Positions 8,685 to 17,044 of a DNA stretch of 33,583 nt are shown here, in pieces. Source of the stretch: Crocinitomicaceae bacterium (GTDB lineage Bacteria > Bacteroidota > Bacteroidia > Flavobacteriales_D > Crocinitomicaceae). The notes beneath the pieces were generated by a model. It ran no database searches. It was not told the origin of the DNA and saw only the letters and a list, made by a program, of their open reading frames with translations. The DNA lies in assembly GCA_025210175.1 (NCBI GenBank), contig JAOASF010000107.1, forward strand, positions 1-33,583, given 5' to 3'. Position 1 is the stretch's first letter. The number at the start of each line of letters is the position of its first letter. Position numbers and translations under genes: made by a program.

Positions 8685-9553
8685 AACAGTACAATTATAC
8701 AGGTGAGCGCCTACTCATTTTTGGCGGTTCTTATTCCAACTTTCAGGCACTTGAGGAGCTGAAAAGAATTGCTGATGAACATGGTTTTAACAAAGAACAA
8801 ATCATTTGTACGGGAGATGTTGTTGCTTACTGCGCGCAGCCCGAGGAAAGTGTCAACCTGATCAAGGATTGGGGTATTTTAACTTTGGCTGGAAACGTCG
8901 AAATTCAATTGCGAAATGGTGACGATGATTGTGGTTGCAACTTCAATGAAGGAAGCCGATGTGATCTTTTTTCTCGACAATGGTATCCCTATGCCAAAGC
9001 ACGTTTGAGTGAAGCTTCAATCGATTGGATGCACGGTTTACCCGATGTGGTCCTCATGGATTGGAACGGAACACGTGTCGGGATAGTTCATGGAACACAC
9101 GAAGAAACAGCGGGATATATTTTCGGATCGACTCCTTGGGAAGAAAAGAAGCGATTGATTGACAACTTGGGCGTTGACCTTATGATAGGCGGACATTGTG
9201 GATTGCCTTTCCACCACCTCGAAGAAAACCACCTTTGGTTCAATGCCGGAGTAATCGGTATGCCTGCCAATGATGGTACCGACCGAGTTTGGTATGCCAT
9301 TGCAGAAATGAAGGACGACGAAATCGTTTTCACTCACCATTGTTTTGAATATGATGCCGTGGAATCCAGCGCACGAATGCGCGAAGAAAAGTTGCCTCAG
9401 GAATATGCAAAAACCTTACTCAATGGCATTTGGGATAGCAATGAAATTTTACCACCAGCGGAAACAGCCCTTCAAGGTCAACCCATTTCACTTTCCGACA
9501 TCCAGGTTTGCTTTCCAAAGAAACCAGTTATAGTCCAAAGTAACAGAGCCTAA
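8666..9553 (+). CDS. Calcineurin-like metallophosphoesterase with variant metal motifs
   Basis: The ATG at 8666 gives 295 residues and overlaps the symporter stop by 19 bases. The frame is open further upstream, but that part lies inside the symporter gene. The order of motifs is that of the metallophosphoesterase fold: GGSYSN (20-25) where DxHGN is expected, TGDVVAY (49-55), AGNVE (75-79) where GNHD is expected, VHGTHEE (141-147) and GGHCGLPF (175-182). The first metal-binding Asp and His are therefore replaced, while the GD, GN, VHG and GGH positions remain. A cysteine-rich stretch DDCGCNFNEGSRC lies at 87-99. Members of the superfamily hydrolyse phosphomonoesters or phosphodiesters; the substrate is unknown here. 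Coupling to a symporter suggests it acts on the imported compound or a derivative of it. Confidence 0.85.
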   Translation: MEEKRIKQYNYTGERLLIFGGSYSNFQALEELKRIADEHGFNKEQIICTGDVVAYCAQPEESVNLIKDWGILTLAGNVEIQLRNGDDDCGCNFNEGSRCDLFSRQWYPYAKARLSEASIDWMHGLPDVVLMDWNGTRVGIVHGTHEETAGYIFGSTPWEEKKRLIDNLGVDLMIGGHCGLPFHHLEENHLWFNAGVIGMPANDGTDRVWYAIAEMKDDEIVFTHHCFEYDAVESSARMREEKLPQEYAKTLLNGIWDSNEILPPAETALQGQPISLSDIQVCFPKKPVIVQSNRA

Positions 9554-9779
9554 AACATCCCCAAAACTGTATTTCTCTCTACTCCTTTTGTTGTAGTTTT
9601 GATGTGGCGCCCAAACTTTATTTTGAGGGGTGAATCGGGTTTTATAAATTCGCTTTTTAGGTGCTTCTCCTTCTTCCTTAATCTCCTTATAATTATTAAT
9701 TTAAGCCTTGCGTATCATTATGCGGTCATAGCTTTTTAGCCCAAGTACTGAGCCGAAGTTGTGCCATTTAAAATTTAGG
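9554..9779. other. Intergenic region upstream of the histidine kinase
   Basis: These 226 bases hold no convincing gene. TAGTTTTG at 9594-9601 matches the Bacteroidetes -7 consensus TAnnTTTG on the plus strand, but no clear TTTG box lies at the expected distance upstream. An AT-rich block lies at about 9680-9710. No hairpin with a T-run follows the phosphoesterase gene. Confidence 0.4.
9594..9601 (+). promoter_or_regulatory. Possible -7 promoter box
   Basis: TAGTTTTG fits TAnnTTTG. It would give a leader of roughly 170 bases before the histidine kinase gene. Support is weak because the -33 box is missing. Confidence 0.3.
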
Positions 9780-11468
9780 ATGAAGACAAACACCCGCTAT
9801 ATCATCTTGCTTAGCGTTTTGACGCTCACCTTGTTGCTTTCGCAAATCTTCTTGCAAAACAGCATATCTAGTAGCCAGAAAGATTCGTTTATAATCAATA
9901 TCTCCGGTCGCCAGCGTATGCTTAGTCAAAAAATCACCAAACACGCCTTACAGCTTCGTTCGCATGTGAAAAACCCCAATTGGGATTATGTGGTGCCGGA
10001 ATTGAATGAAACCTTAAAAGATTGGGAATTTGGTTTACACTATCTCACCGAAGATGAAGGAGCCAGTTTAACCAACCCAAAAGTTCAGGAGCTATTCTCC
10101 AAGGCAAAACCCTATTTTCAAGAAATTCAAGCAGCCACTATTGCGATTACTCAAATGCACAGTGTAGGGAGGGTTGATACCTTACAGGCGGAAGAACTCA
10201 TCGAACGCATTCAGTCCAACGAAGAAAACTTTCTTGAATTGATGGACGAAATAACCTATGAACTCGACCGAATTTCTCAGGAAAAAATTTCCCGATTGCG
10301 CACCATCGAGTTCATTCTTTTGAGCTTTACACTTCTGATTTTGGCTTTAGAAGTATGGGGAATTTATCAGCCCTTAAGCAAAAAATTGCAATCGAAAAAT
10401 GAACAAAATAAAAACCTCACCACCATCATCGATTCACTCGAAAATTACGGTGTCCTTTATTTGGATCCGGATTTCAAAGTGATAGGTGGCAACAAGGGAG
10501 CAAGTAACCTGTTTCAGTTCACCAAGGAAGAATTGACCGGGAAATACCTCGGGTTTTTGTTCGCCGAAGAACTGGCCGAAAACTTCAACCAAGACAAATG
10601 GGTGGAAATGGTTAAACAAAGAGGCATGATGCAAATAAGCGGTTCACATGCGACCAAATCGGGCGAAAACTTTTATGCTGCCTCTACCTTGCTGAAAGTG
10701 GAAACCGCGGAGGGAAAATTGGGGTATACCTTGCTGACGGTTGACCAGAGCCTGTATCTCAAAAATAGGCAACTAAATGAGCAAAACCAGCAATTAACGC
10801 AGTTCAACTACATCGCTAGTCACGACCTCAAAGAGCCCCTTCGAACGATCAAAGGCTTTTTAAAACTCATGGAAACGGAATATGCCGACGATTTGAATGA
10901 GAGTTACCAGACCATGATGCATCACATCGTTCATTCCGCAGATCGGATGGAAAACTTGATTACTTCCTTGCTCAGTTATGCCCAAACAGGCGCAAACCTG
11001 CAATTTGTTGAGCTCGACCTAAATCATCTGATAAAAGCAGTGGTAAGCGATCTTCAAAAACGAATGGAAGAAAGAGAGGTGAATTTTGAGTGTGAGAAAC
11101 TGCCGAAGTTGGTGGCTAGTTCCGTAGAGATCCGCCAATTGTTCCAAAACTTGATTTCCAATGCCATTAAGTACACTCCCAAGAATCGCAAACCCAATGT
11201 GAAAGTTCGCTGTACAGAGGAGGAACAATTTTTCCATTTCACTATAGAAGACAACGGTTTCGGTATCGAAGAAAAATACCTTCATGAAATATTCAAGCCC
11301 TTCAAAAGACTACACGGTTCCGAAGATACCGAAGGTCAAGGTTTGGGATTGGCACATTGCCAGAAAATTGTGGAATTGCACCAAGGCAAAATTTGGGTAG
11401 AAAGCATCGTAAACGATGGTAGCCGTTTTCATTTTACCCTTTCCAAAAAATTGACGGTAAACTCCTAA
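9780..11468 (+). CDS. Membrane sensor histidine kinase (PilJ-like sensor, PAS, HisKA, HATPase_c)
   Basis: The ATG at 9780 is chosen because the transmembrane helix follows it directly; a TTG at 9759 is possible. The 562-residue protein has a first helix (about 8-25) and a periplasmic helical domain with SGRQRMLSQKI (42-52), the mark of PilJ-type sensor domains. A second helix (about 176-195), a PAS domain (about 213-325), HisKA with phospho-accepting His348 in ASHDLKEPLR, and HATPase_c with QNLISNAIKY (N box), EDNGFGI (G1) and GQGLGLA (G2) complete it. It should autophosphorylate at the inner membrane and pass phosphate to a response regulator. No regulator gene is adjacent, so it is an orphan in this window. 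Its stop overlaps the stop of the convergent gene at 11465. Confidence 0.93.
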   Translation: MKTNTRYIILLSVLTLTLLLSQIFLQNSISSSQKDSFIINISGRQRMLSQKITKHALQLRSHVKNPNWDYVVPELNETLKDWEFGLHYLTEDEGASLTNPKVQELFSKAKPYFQEIQAATIAITQMHSVGRVDTLQAEELIERIQSNEENFLELMDEITYELDRISQEKISRLRTIEFILLSFTLLILALEVWGIYQPLSKKLQSKNEQNKNLTTIIDSLENYGVLYLDPDFKVIGGNKGASNLFQFTKEELTGKYLGFLFAEELAENFNQDKWVEMVKQRGMMQISGSHATKSGENFYAASTLLKVETAEGKLGYTLLTVDQSLYLKNRQLNEQNQQLTQFNYIASHDLKEPLRTIKGFLKLMETEYADDLNESYQTMMHHIVHSADRMENLITSLLSYAQTGANLQFVELDLNHLIKAVVSDLQKRMEEREVNFECEKLPKLVASSVEIRQLFQNLISNAIKYTPKNRKPNVKVRCTEEEQFFHFTIEDNGFGIEEKYLHEIFKPFKRLHGSEDTEGQGLGLAHCQKIVELHQGKIWVESIVNDGSRFHFTLSKKLTVNS

Positions 11469-12316
11469 ACTTCAAATGGATACTCTTGGAGTACCTCCCC
11501 ATCCATATAGAGAACTAAGGTATATTGACCTGTTTCCCATCCAGACACGGTTAACTTAAAGCCCATGTTGTAATTTCCTTTTTGCGGAAAAGTACTTTTA
11601 CTCTGGTAGGTTCTGAGTACCGAACCAGCGGCGTCGATTACTTGATAACTCAATCTTCCCCCCGGCTTTTCGACTCGGTAACTCAATTTTGCTTCCACAC
11701 TCACAGGCAAGCGAAGTACCTGTCTGTTTTCATCCATTTCTATTCGTCTTTTCTTTTCATACCAAGGCTCGTCCACCCCGTTGATGCTACAAACCAATTT
11801 GCGAAGCTCATCTACATCCTTGTTGTTTTCTTCAAACAAAGAAGTAGGCAACTCTCCATCACAAATGTTCCAGATAGCATCTTGTATCAGATCCTTTGAA
11901 ATATTTTTTTGTGGTAAAAAGGCGACCAACTGGGCAATTCCCTTGGAAGGATGAACACCTACCTTAAAATCTGAATCCAAACTAGGCACGGCATTGGAAG
12001 CTTGACAACAATACCCATCAATTTCATTGACTTTTTTTTCGCGCGTTGCAAGCAGCTCTTGCTCCTCCACCACTAACATATCCTGCATTCCATCATCGAT
12101 GGTGTGAAAAACCGAACCTCCAGGAATAACAATCTTCAAAACACCGCCTTTGATTACTTGTACTTCGAGATTTACCGCCTTGCCATTCATATTACCCGTA
12201 GACTTGGCCTGAATCTTTACAAGTCCTTCAGCCAATGCTTCATGAATGTTTTTGGTCGTAATGGCCTGAGCCGTGAGGGAACCAAAGAAAAATAATACAG
12301 CAAGAATCTTATACAT
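11465..12316 (-). CDS. Secreted protein of unknown function
   Basis: I do not recognise this family. The 283-residue product begins with a clear signal peptide (MYKILAVLFFFGSLTAQA) and has no lipobox cysteine. Residues about 25-110 look like a compact beta domain (KAVNLEVQVIKGGVLKIVIP, then GSVFHTIDDGMQDMLVVEE) that ends in the cysteine pair GYCCQAS at 103-104. Further cysteines are at 152 and 176, so disulfides are possible in the periplasm. The last 90 residues look like a second beta-sandwich (RLSYQVIDAAGSVLRTYQS, WETGQYTLVLYMDGE). That region resembles a fibronectin-like or sorting-domain-like fold, but it lacks a YPNP motif, so I do not call it a T9SS sorting domain. The gene is convergent with the histidine kinase and divergent from the GNAT gene. 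Confidence 0.75.
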   Translation of the reverse strand: MYKILAVLFFFGSLTAQAITTKNIHEALAEGLVKIQAKSTGNMNGKAVNLEVQVIKGGVLKIVIPGGSVFHTIDDGMQDMLVVEEQELLATREKKVNEIDGYCCQASNAVPSLDSDFKVGVHPSKGIAQLVAFLPQKNISKDLIQDAIWNICDGELPTSLFEENNKDVDELRKLVCSINGVDEPWYEKKRRIEMDENRQVLRLPVSVEAKLSYRVEKPGGRLSYQVIDAAGSVLRTYQSKSTFPQKGNYNMGFKLTVSGWETGQYTLVLYMDGEVLQEYPFEV

Positions 12317-12377
12317 AGCGAGAAGTTTTTGTAATCTTATTAACCCAATTTACTCCCTTGGTTACAAAAACGCTGCC

Positions 12378-12926
12378 ATGATCTTGTTTCAAACTCTGCG
12401 ATTAAAAATTCGATACTTCCATTCCTCCGACACATCCGCCTTCCATGCCTATCGGTCACTCGAGTCCGTTGCACGTTTTCAAGGATACGAGCCCATGAGC
12501 TTTGTGGAATGTGAAGAATTTATCACTTCTCAATTGGACGCGCAACTCAACCACGATGCCGCTTGGATTCAATTGGCTGTGGAAATGATAGAAAGCAAGC
12601 AACTCATCGGAGACTTTGGCCTATGCATGTCGGACCAAATTGCTGAAGTAGGATTTAGTTTTCATCCCGACTTTCAAGGAAAAGGATTCGCCACAGAAGC
12701 CTTTAGAGGAATGATTGACTTCTTATTTGCAAAAGAGGGTATTCGTCGACTTGTAGAAACGGTAGACGAAAGAAATCTAGCTTGCATACGCCTGTTGGAA
12801 CGGTGCGGGTTGACAAAGGAAGGACATTTTCGTGAAAATATCTTCTTAAAGGGAGAATGGTGCAGTGAAATGCAATACGCTTTGCTGCGATCAGATTGGG
12901 AGCAACAAAAAAGCCTCCAGTCATAG
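12378..12926 (+). CDS. GNAT-family N-acetyltransferase (RimJ/RimL-like)
   Basis: The ATG at 12378 gives 182 residues. The frame is open back to 12273, but that part would overlap the divergent neighbour and adds no conserved sequence. The protein follows the Acetyltransf_3 pattern: an N-terminal strand (TLRLKIRYFHSSDTSAFHAY), a central strand (IGDFGLCM) with AEVGFSF, the acetyl-CoA loop HPDFQGKGFATEA (96-108), then ETVDERNLACIRLLERCG and GHFRENIFLKGEW. Proteins of this type acetylate ribosomal-protein N-termini, other amines or antibiotics; the target here is unknown. The last 16 bases of the gene form one arm and part of the loop of the terminator of the opposite operon. Confidence 0.88.
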   Translation: MILFQTLRLKIRYFHSSDTSAFHAYRSLESVARFQGYEPMSFVECEEFITSQLDAQLNHDAAWIQLAVEMIESKQLIGDFGLCMSDQIAEVGFSFHPDFQGKGFATEAFRGMIDFLFAKEGIRRLVETVDERNLACIRLLERCGLTKEGHFRENIFLKGEWCSEMQYALLRSDWEQQKSLQS

Positions 12927-12939
12927 AACCAGAGGCTTT
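12905..12939 (-). terminator. Terminator of the yceD-rpmF-plsX-fabH-accB-accC operon
   Basis: On the minus strand the 8-base-pair stem AAAGCCTC / GAGGCTTT (12939-12932 with 12917-12910) encloses a 14-base loop and continues directly into a T-run (the complement of the A-run at 12907-12912). It lies 22 bases past the accC stop. The plus-strand version lacks a good T-run, so it serves the minus-strand operon best, although the stem overlaps the 3' end of the GNAT gene. Confidence 0.85.
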
Positions 12940-12960
12940 GTATCTTAGAAAGACTTCTTT

Positions 12961-14295
12961 TTAGTATTCGAACGTTTCCATGAATTTCGTTGTAAAGTTT
13001 CCTTCACAGAAGTTCTTGTCATCCATCAATTTCAAATGGAATGGAATGGTCGTTTTGATACCTTCGATGATGTATTCACCCAAAGCTCTTTTCATTTTCA
13101 AGATCGCTTCATCACGCGTTTGAGCAACCACGATCAACTTTGAAATCATTGAATCGTAGTTTGGTGGGATAATATACCCAGCGTGTGCATGTGAATCTAC
13201 ACGAACTCCATGTCCACCTGGCGAATGGTAATCCGTAATTCTTCCTGGAGAAGGACGGAAATCATGGTCCGGATCTTCCGCATTGATACGACACTGAATA
13301 GCGTGCATCTGTGGGTAGTAATTCTTCCCTGAAATTTTATCTCCCCAAGCCAATTTGATTTGCTCCTTAATCAAGTCGAAGTTAATTACCTCTTCTGTAA
13401 TCGTGTGCTCTACTTGGATACGCGTGTTCATCTCCATGAAGTAGAAGTTGCGGTGCTTGTCAACCAAGAACTCAACCGTACCTACTCCTTCGTATTTAAC
13501 AGCTAAGGCAGCTTTAATTGCCGCTTCACCCATTTTCTCACGCAATTCATCCGTCATGAAAGGAGATGGAGTTTCCTCCACCAACTTCTGGTGACGACGT
13601 TGAATGGAACAATCTCTTTCCGACAAGTGACATGCACTTCCGTGTTGGTCACCTGCAATTTGGATCTCGATATGGCGAGGCTCTTCGATGAATTTCTCCA
13701 TGTACAAACCGTCGTTACCGAAAGCCGCTCCTGCTTCTTGTTTAGCTGAATCCCAAGCTGCCTCCAGATCCTCTTCTTTCCAAACAATACGCATCCCTTT
13801 ACCACCACCTCCGGCAGTTGCCTTCATGATGACAGGGTATTTGATTTTTTTCGCTTCTTTCTTCGCGTCTTCCAAGCTGTCCAAAAGACCTTCCGATCCA
13901 GGAATACAAGGAACACCAGCAGCGATCATTGTTGCTTTCGCTGTCGCTTTATCACCCATCGCAGCAATTTGCTCTGGCAAGGCTCCGATGAACTTAATTC
14001 CGTGTTCTTGACAAACTTTTGAGAATTTCTCATTTTCAGACAAGAACCCGTAGCCAGGGTGAATCGCATCGGCATTTGTAATCTCTGCTGCTGCGATAAT
14101 GTTTGGAATCGACAAGTAAGATTGCTTACTCACTGGGGGTCCAATACAAACTGCCTCATCCGCAAAACGAACAGGTAAACTATCCTTATCTGCAGTTGAG
14201 TAAACAGCTACCGTTTTGATACCCATTTCCTTACACGTGCGAATCACACGCAAGGCAATCTCTCCACGATTGGCTATAAGTACTTTTTTAAACAT
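12961..14295 (-). CDS. accC: Biotin carboxylase subunit of acetyl-CoA carboxylase
   Basis: This 444-residue protein matches the biotin carboxylase length and pattern. The N-terminal domain starts [18 protein letters not shown], with [13 protein letters not shown] at about 79-91. The ATP-grasp glycine loop is [14 protein letters not shown] (158-170), the bicarbonate and catalytic segment is [13 protein letters not shown] (225-237), and the metal/biotin site is [14 protein letters not shown] (288-301). It carboxylates biotin on AccB using ATP and bicarbonate, the first half of malonyl-CoA formation, in the cytoplasm. It follows accB by 46 bases and is the last gene of the operon before a strong terminator. 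Confidence 0.97.
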   Translation of the reverse strand: MFKKVLIANRGEIALRVIRTCKEMGIKTVAVYSTADKDSLPVRFADEAVCIGPPVSKQSYLSIPNIIAAAEITNADAIHPGYGFLSENEKFSKVCQEHGIKFIGALPEQIAAMGDKATAKATMIAAGVPCIPGSEGLLDSLEDAKKEAKKIKYPVIMKATAGGGGKGMRIVWKEEDLEAAWDSAKQEAGAAFGNDGLYMEKFIEEPRHIEIQIAGDQHGSACHLSERDCSIQRRHQKLVEETPSPFMTDELREKMGEAAIKAALAVKYEGVGTVEFLVDKHRNFYFMEMNTRIQVEHTITEEVINFDLIKEQIKLAWGDKISGKNYYPQMHAIQCRINAEDPDHDFRPSPGRITDYHSPGGHGVRVDSHAHAGYIIPPNYDSMISKLIVVAQTRDEAILKMKRALGEYIIEGIKTTIPFHLKLMDDKNFCEGNFTTKFMETFEY

Positions 14296-14341
14296 ACCGT
14301 GATGTTTTTAAGTGTTTTTGTTTCTGAAATAAGGTTTGGGC

Positions 14342-14842
14342 CTAGTTTGGCTCAACCAAGAATAATGGTTGGTCGTATTCTACTGGTGTAGCATCATCAA
14401 CCAATACTTTCACGATTTTTCCGCTGAATTCAGCTTCAATTTCGTTGAACAATTTCATCGCTTCGATGATACAAACTGTAGAACCGTTTGAAATTGAATC
14501 TCCTACATTCACAAATGGATCCTTGTCTGGTCCAGCCGAACGGTAGAAAGTTCCGATCATTGGAGACTTGATTGTCAACAATTTTGAGTCATCAGCTGGA
14601 GCTGCTGCAGGAGCCGCTGGTGTAGCTGCTGGCGCTGCTGCTGGAGCAGGGGCTGCCGCTACTGGAGCTGCTTGAACCTGAGGTGCAGGAGCCGATGCTT
14701 GAACTATAATTGGTTGTTGATCATCCTTTTTCTTAGACGCTGATTTGATAACTATCTTGAAATCCTTTTTCTCGATTTCAACTTCACTCACTTGGGTTTT
14801 TGATACAAACTTGATCAGATCCTGAATCTCTTGAATATTCAT
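14342..14842 (-). CDS. accB: Biotin carboxyl carrier protein of acetyl-CoA carboxylase
   Basis: The 166-residue protein has an N-terminal helical region, a flexible linker at about 48-84 made almost wholly of Ala and Pro, and a C-terminal biotinyl domain. The biotin-accepting Lys130 lies in [15 protein letters not shown] replaces the commoner MKM, which is a tolerated variant. It carries carboxybiotin from AccC to the carboxyltransferase AccAD, whose genes are not in this window. It starts 45 bases after the fabH stop and lies directly before accC, the usual bacterial pairing. Confidence 0.96.
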   Translation of the reverse strand: MNIQEIQDLIKFVSKTQVSEVEIEKKDFKIVIKSASKKKDDQQPIIVQASAPAPQVQAAPVAAAPAPAAAPAATPAAPAAAPADDSKLLTIKSPMIGTFYRSAGPDKDPFVNVGDSISNGSTVCIIEAMKLFNEIEAEFSGKIVKVLVDDATPVEYDQPLFLVEPN

Positions 14843-14887
14843 GTTTGAGGTTTTATAAAGTTTTAAATGTACTAATAATAATCTTTT

Positions 14888-15871
14888 TTAGTAGGCCCAT
14901 TTCAGGTACAAAGCACCCCAGGTAAACCCACCTCCAAAGGCAGATAAAATAATGTTGTCGCCCTTCTTCAATTGTGATTCATAATCCCACAAACACAAAG
15001 GCAAAGTTCCCGCCGTCGTGTTTCCGTATTTCTGGATATTAATCATCACTTTTTCGCTCGGCAAGCCCATGCGGTTAGCCGTAGCATCGATGATGCGCAA
15101 GTTTGCTTGGTGTGGGACCAACCAATCAACGTCCTCACTTTTCAAGTTGTTTCGGTCCATGATGTTTGCCGACACTTCCGCCATGTTGGTAACAGCAAAC
15201 TTAAATACTTGCTGTCCTTCTTGCTTCACGTAGTGCAAGCGCTCATCAACTGTTTCGCGAGATGCCGGTCTGGCCGCTCCTCCTGCTGGTTGAACCAAGT
15301 ATTTCACACCTGATCCGTCTGAATGCAATAGGAAGTCTTGGATACCCGTTCCGTCGGTAGTTGGTTCCAACAATACTGCACCCGCTCCATCTCCGAAAAT
15401 CACACAAGTCGTACGGTCTTGATAATCGATTATTGACGACATCATATCTGCGCCAATTACAATTACTTTCTTGTACTTACCTGTTTGAATAAATTGACTT
15501 CCAGTAGCCAAGGCGTAAATGAAACCTGAACATGCCGCATTCACGTCAAAACTCCAAGCATTTTTCATTCCCACTTTGTCCGCTACTAGGTTAGCCGTGC
15601 TTGGGAAAGGGTAATCTGCTGTTACAGTTGCCACAATCACCAAGTCAATATCTAGTGGATCGAGTCCTTTCTTTTTCAAAAGTCCTTCTACAGCGCGAGC
15701 TGCCATGTCGGATGTAGCTCCATCCTTCATGATTCTACGTTCTTTAATTCCTGTACGTGAGGTAATCCACTCGTCAGATGTATCAACAATTGTAGACAAT
15801 TCTTCGTTTGTCAACACATAATCTGGTAGATAACCTTGAACGCCTGTTATCGCTGCTGTAATTTTTTCCAT
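14888..15871 (-). CDS. fabH: Beta-ketoacyl-ACP synthase III
   Basis: The 327-residue protein has the complete KAS III catalytic triad: Cys114 in NAACSGF, His254 in VPHQANLRI and Asn284 in KYGNTTAGT. The N-terminal substrate segment TSDEWITSRTGIKERR and the C-terminal FGGGFTWGA loop are also present. It condenses acetyl-CoA (or branched acyl-CoA primers) with malonyl-ACP to start fatty-acid synthesis. Only 2 bases separate it from plsX upstream, and accB and accC, which make its malonyl donor, follow in the same operon. Confidence 0.97.
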   Translation of the reverse strand: MEKITAAITGVQGYLPDYVLTNEELSTIVDTSDEWITSRTGIKERRIMKDGATSDMAARAVEGLLKKKGLDPLDIDLVIVATVTADYPFPSTANLVADKVGMKNAWSFDVNAACSGFIYALATGSQFIQTGKYKKVIVIGADMMSSIIDYQDRTTCVIFGDGAGAVLLEPTTDGTGIQDFLLHSDGSGVKYLVQPAGGAARPASRETVDERLHYVKQEGQQVFKFAVTNMAEVSANIMDRNNLKSEDVDWLVPHQANLRIIDATANRMGLPSEKVMINIQKYGNTTAGTLPLCLWDYESQLKKGDNIILSAFGGGFTWGALYLKWAY

Positions 15872-15873
15872 AG

Positions 15874-16812
15874 TTATTTAAAAGCTTCGTTTACTTTGGT
15901 TGCCAAGCCATTCTTAGCGACCTCGTAAGCGTGTAGTATCATGTTCTTTACGGCAATGTCGTTGGAGATACCATGTCCAATAATTACATTCCCTTTTACT
16001 CCAAGTATAGGGGTTCCACCATAATTTTCGTAGTTGAAACGGTCAAAAAATTCATCGCGAATTCCTCGTTTGCGCATCAACATGTAGATCCCTTCTGCTT
16101 CCTTCAAAACCACATTTCCAGTAAAGCCATCACAAACGATAACGTCTGCTGCTCCCGTAAACAGGTCTCGACCCTCAATGTTTCCAATAAAGTTCAAACG
16201 ATTCTGTTCGCGCAACAATTTATTGGTCGCCACGGTCGCCAAATTTCCTTTGGCATCCTCCTCACCTATACTCAACAATCCAACTCGTGGATTCTCAATA
16301 TGGTGTACATTTTTCATGTACAAGGCGCCCAACTCGGCAAACAAAGCCAATGTTTCAGGTTTACAATCTGCGTTTGAACCCACGTCCAACAAAACTCCTT
16401 GTCCCCCATTGATTTGAGGAAGGGTAGAAGTAATACATGGACGGGTAACGCCTTCGATTGCTCCCAATTTGAACATCGCACCGATGAGCATGGCTCCGGT
16501 GTTTCCCGTGCTGGCGAAAACATTCAACTCTTTCTTTGCCAAAAGGTCGAAACCTACGGCAATGGAACTATTGGGTTTGGACGGTATTGCCTTCGTTGGG
16601 TGATCGTGCATGGTAATTACATCAGGCGCATGAACAATTTCATAACCTGCTGCATCCTCGCCAAACGAAGAAAGGCCACTCAAGATTTGCTCTTGGTCGC
16701 CTATCAAAACAATATTGCTATCCTGAGGAAGTTCCTTTTTAGCTAAAATCGCACCCTTGATATTAGCATCCGGTGCAAAATCGCCTCCTGATATATCTAA
16801 GCCGATCTTCAT
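15874..16812 (-). CDS. plsX: Phosphate acyltransferase (acyl-ACP to acyl-phosphate)
   Basis: The ATG at 16812 gives 312 residues starting MKIGLDISGGDFAP. An in-frame TTG one codon earlier is less likely. The first motif GGDFAP, the block HDHPTKAIPSKPNSSIAVG, the segment ASTGNTGAMLIGAM and the C-terminal DGFTGNVVLKEAEG are all characteristic of PlsX. It converts acyl-ACP to acyl-phosphate, the donor for PlsY in phospholipid synthesis, at the inner face of the membrane. It lies between rpmF and fabH, as in many bacteria. Confidence 0.95.
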   Translation of the reverse strand: MKIGLDISGGDFAPDANIKGAILAKKELPQDSNIVLIGDQEQILSGLSSFGEDAAGYEIVHAPDVITMHDHPTKAIPSKPNSSIAVGFDLLAKKELNVFASTGNTGAMLIGAMFKLGAIEGVTRPCITSTLPQINGGQGVLLDVGSNADCKPETLALFAELGALYMKNVHHIENPRVGLLSIGEEDAKGNLATVATNKLLREQNRLNFIGNIEGRDLFTGAADVIVCDGFTGNVVLKEAEGIYMLMRKRGIRDEFFDRFNYENYGGTPILGVKGNVIIGHGISNDIAVKNMILHAYEVAKNGLATKVNEAFK

Positions 16813-16833
16813 CAAGAAGAAGATTTACTCTGC

Positions 16834-17025
16834 TTACGCAGCTACTTCTTTCTCAGCAACTACTTTACCTCTGTAGTAAAGCTTCCCTTCATGCCAGTAT
16901 GCATGGTGAAACAAATGCGGCTGTCCTGTTGTTGGACAAGTTGCGATATTCTTAGCAGTTGCCTTGAAGTGAGTTCTTCTCTTGTCTCTTCTTGTGGTCG
17001 AGATTCTTCTTTTTGGATGTGCCAT
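16834..17025 (-). CDS. rpmF: Large-subunit ribosomal protein L32
   Basis: The 63-residue basic protein starts [19 protein letters not shown] and includes [15 protein letters not shown], the conserved L32 core. The length is normal for the family. Only one cysteine of the C-x-x-C zinc pattern is kept ([12 protein letters not shown]), as in zinc-free L32 forms. It is part of the 50S subunit. It lies 19 bases after the yceD stop and 21 bases before the plsX ATG, which ties ribosome and lipid synthesis in one transcript. Confidence 0.96.
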   Translation of the reverse strand: MAHPKRRISTTRRDKRRTHFKATAKNIATCPTTGQPHLFHHAYWHEGKLYYRGKVVAEKEVAA

Positions 17026-17044
17026 CTTACTTTATATTAAATCT

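Noticed and set aside
12273-12377. Longer GNAT protein starting at 12273
   Set aside because: It would overlap the divergent secreted-protein gene and its start, and the added 35 residues do not look like part of the acetyltransferase fold.
14450-14475. Biotin site EAMKL instead of EAMKM in AccB as an unusual feature
   Set aside because: A Leu after the biotinylated Lys is a known, tolerated variant, and the rest of the domain is normal.
14580-14700. Repetitive GCT/GCA-rich sequence as a tandem repeat or mobile element
   Set aside because: It encodes the Ala/Pro-rich linker of the biotin carboxyl carrier protein, which is normal for that family.
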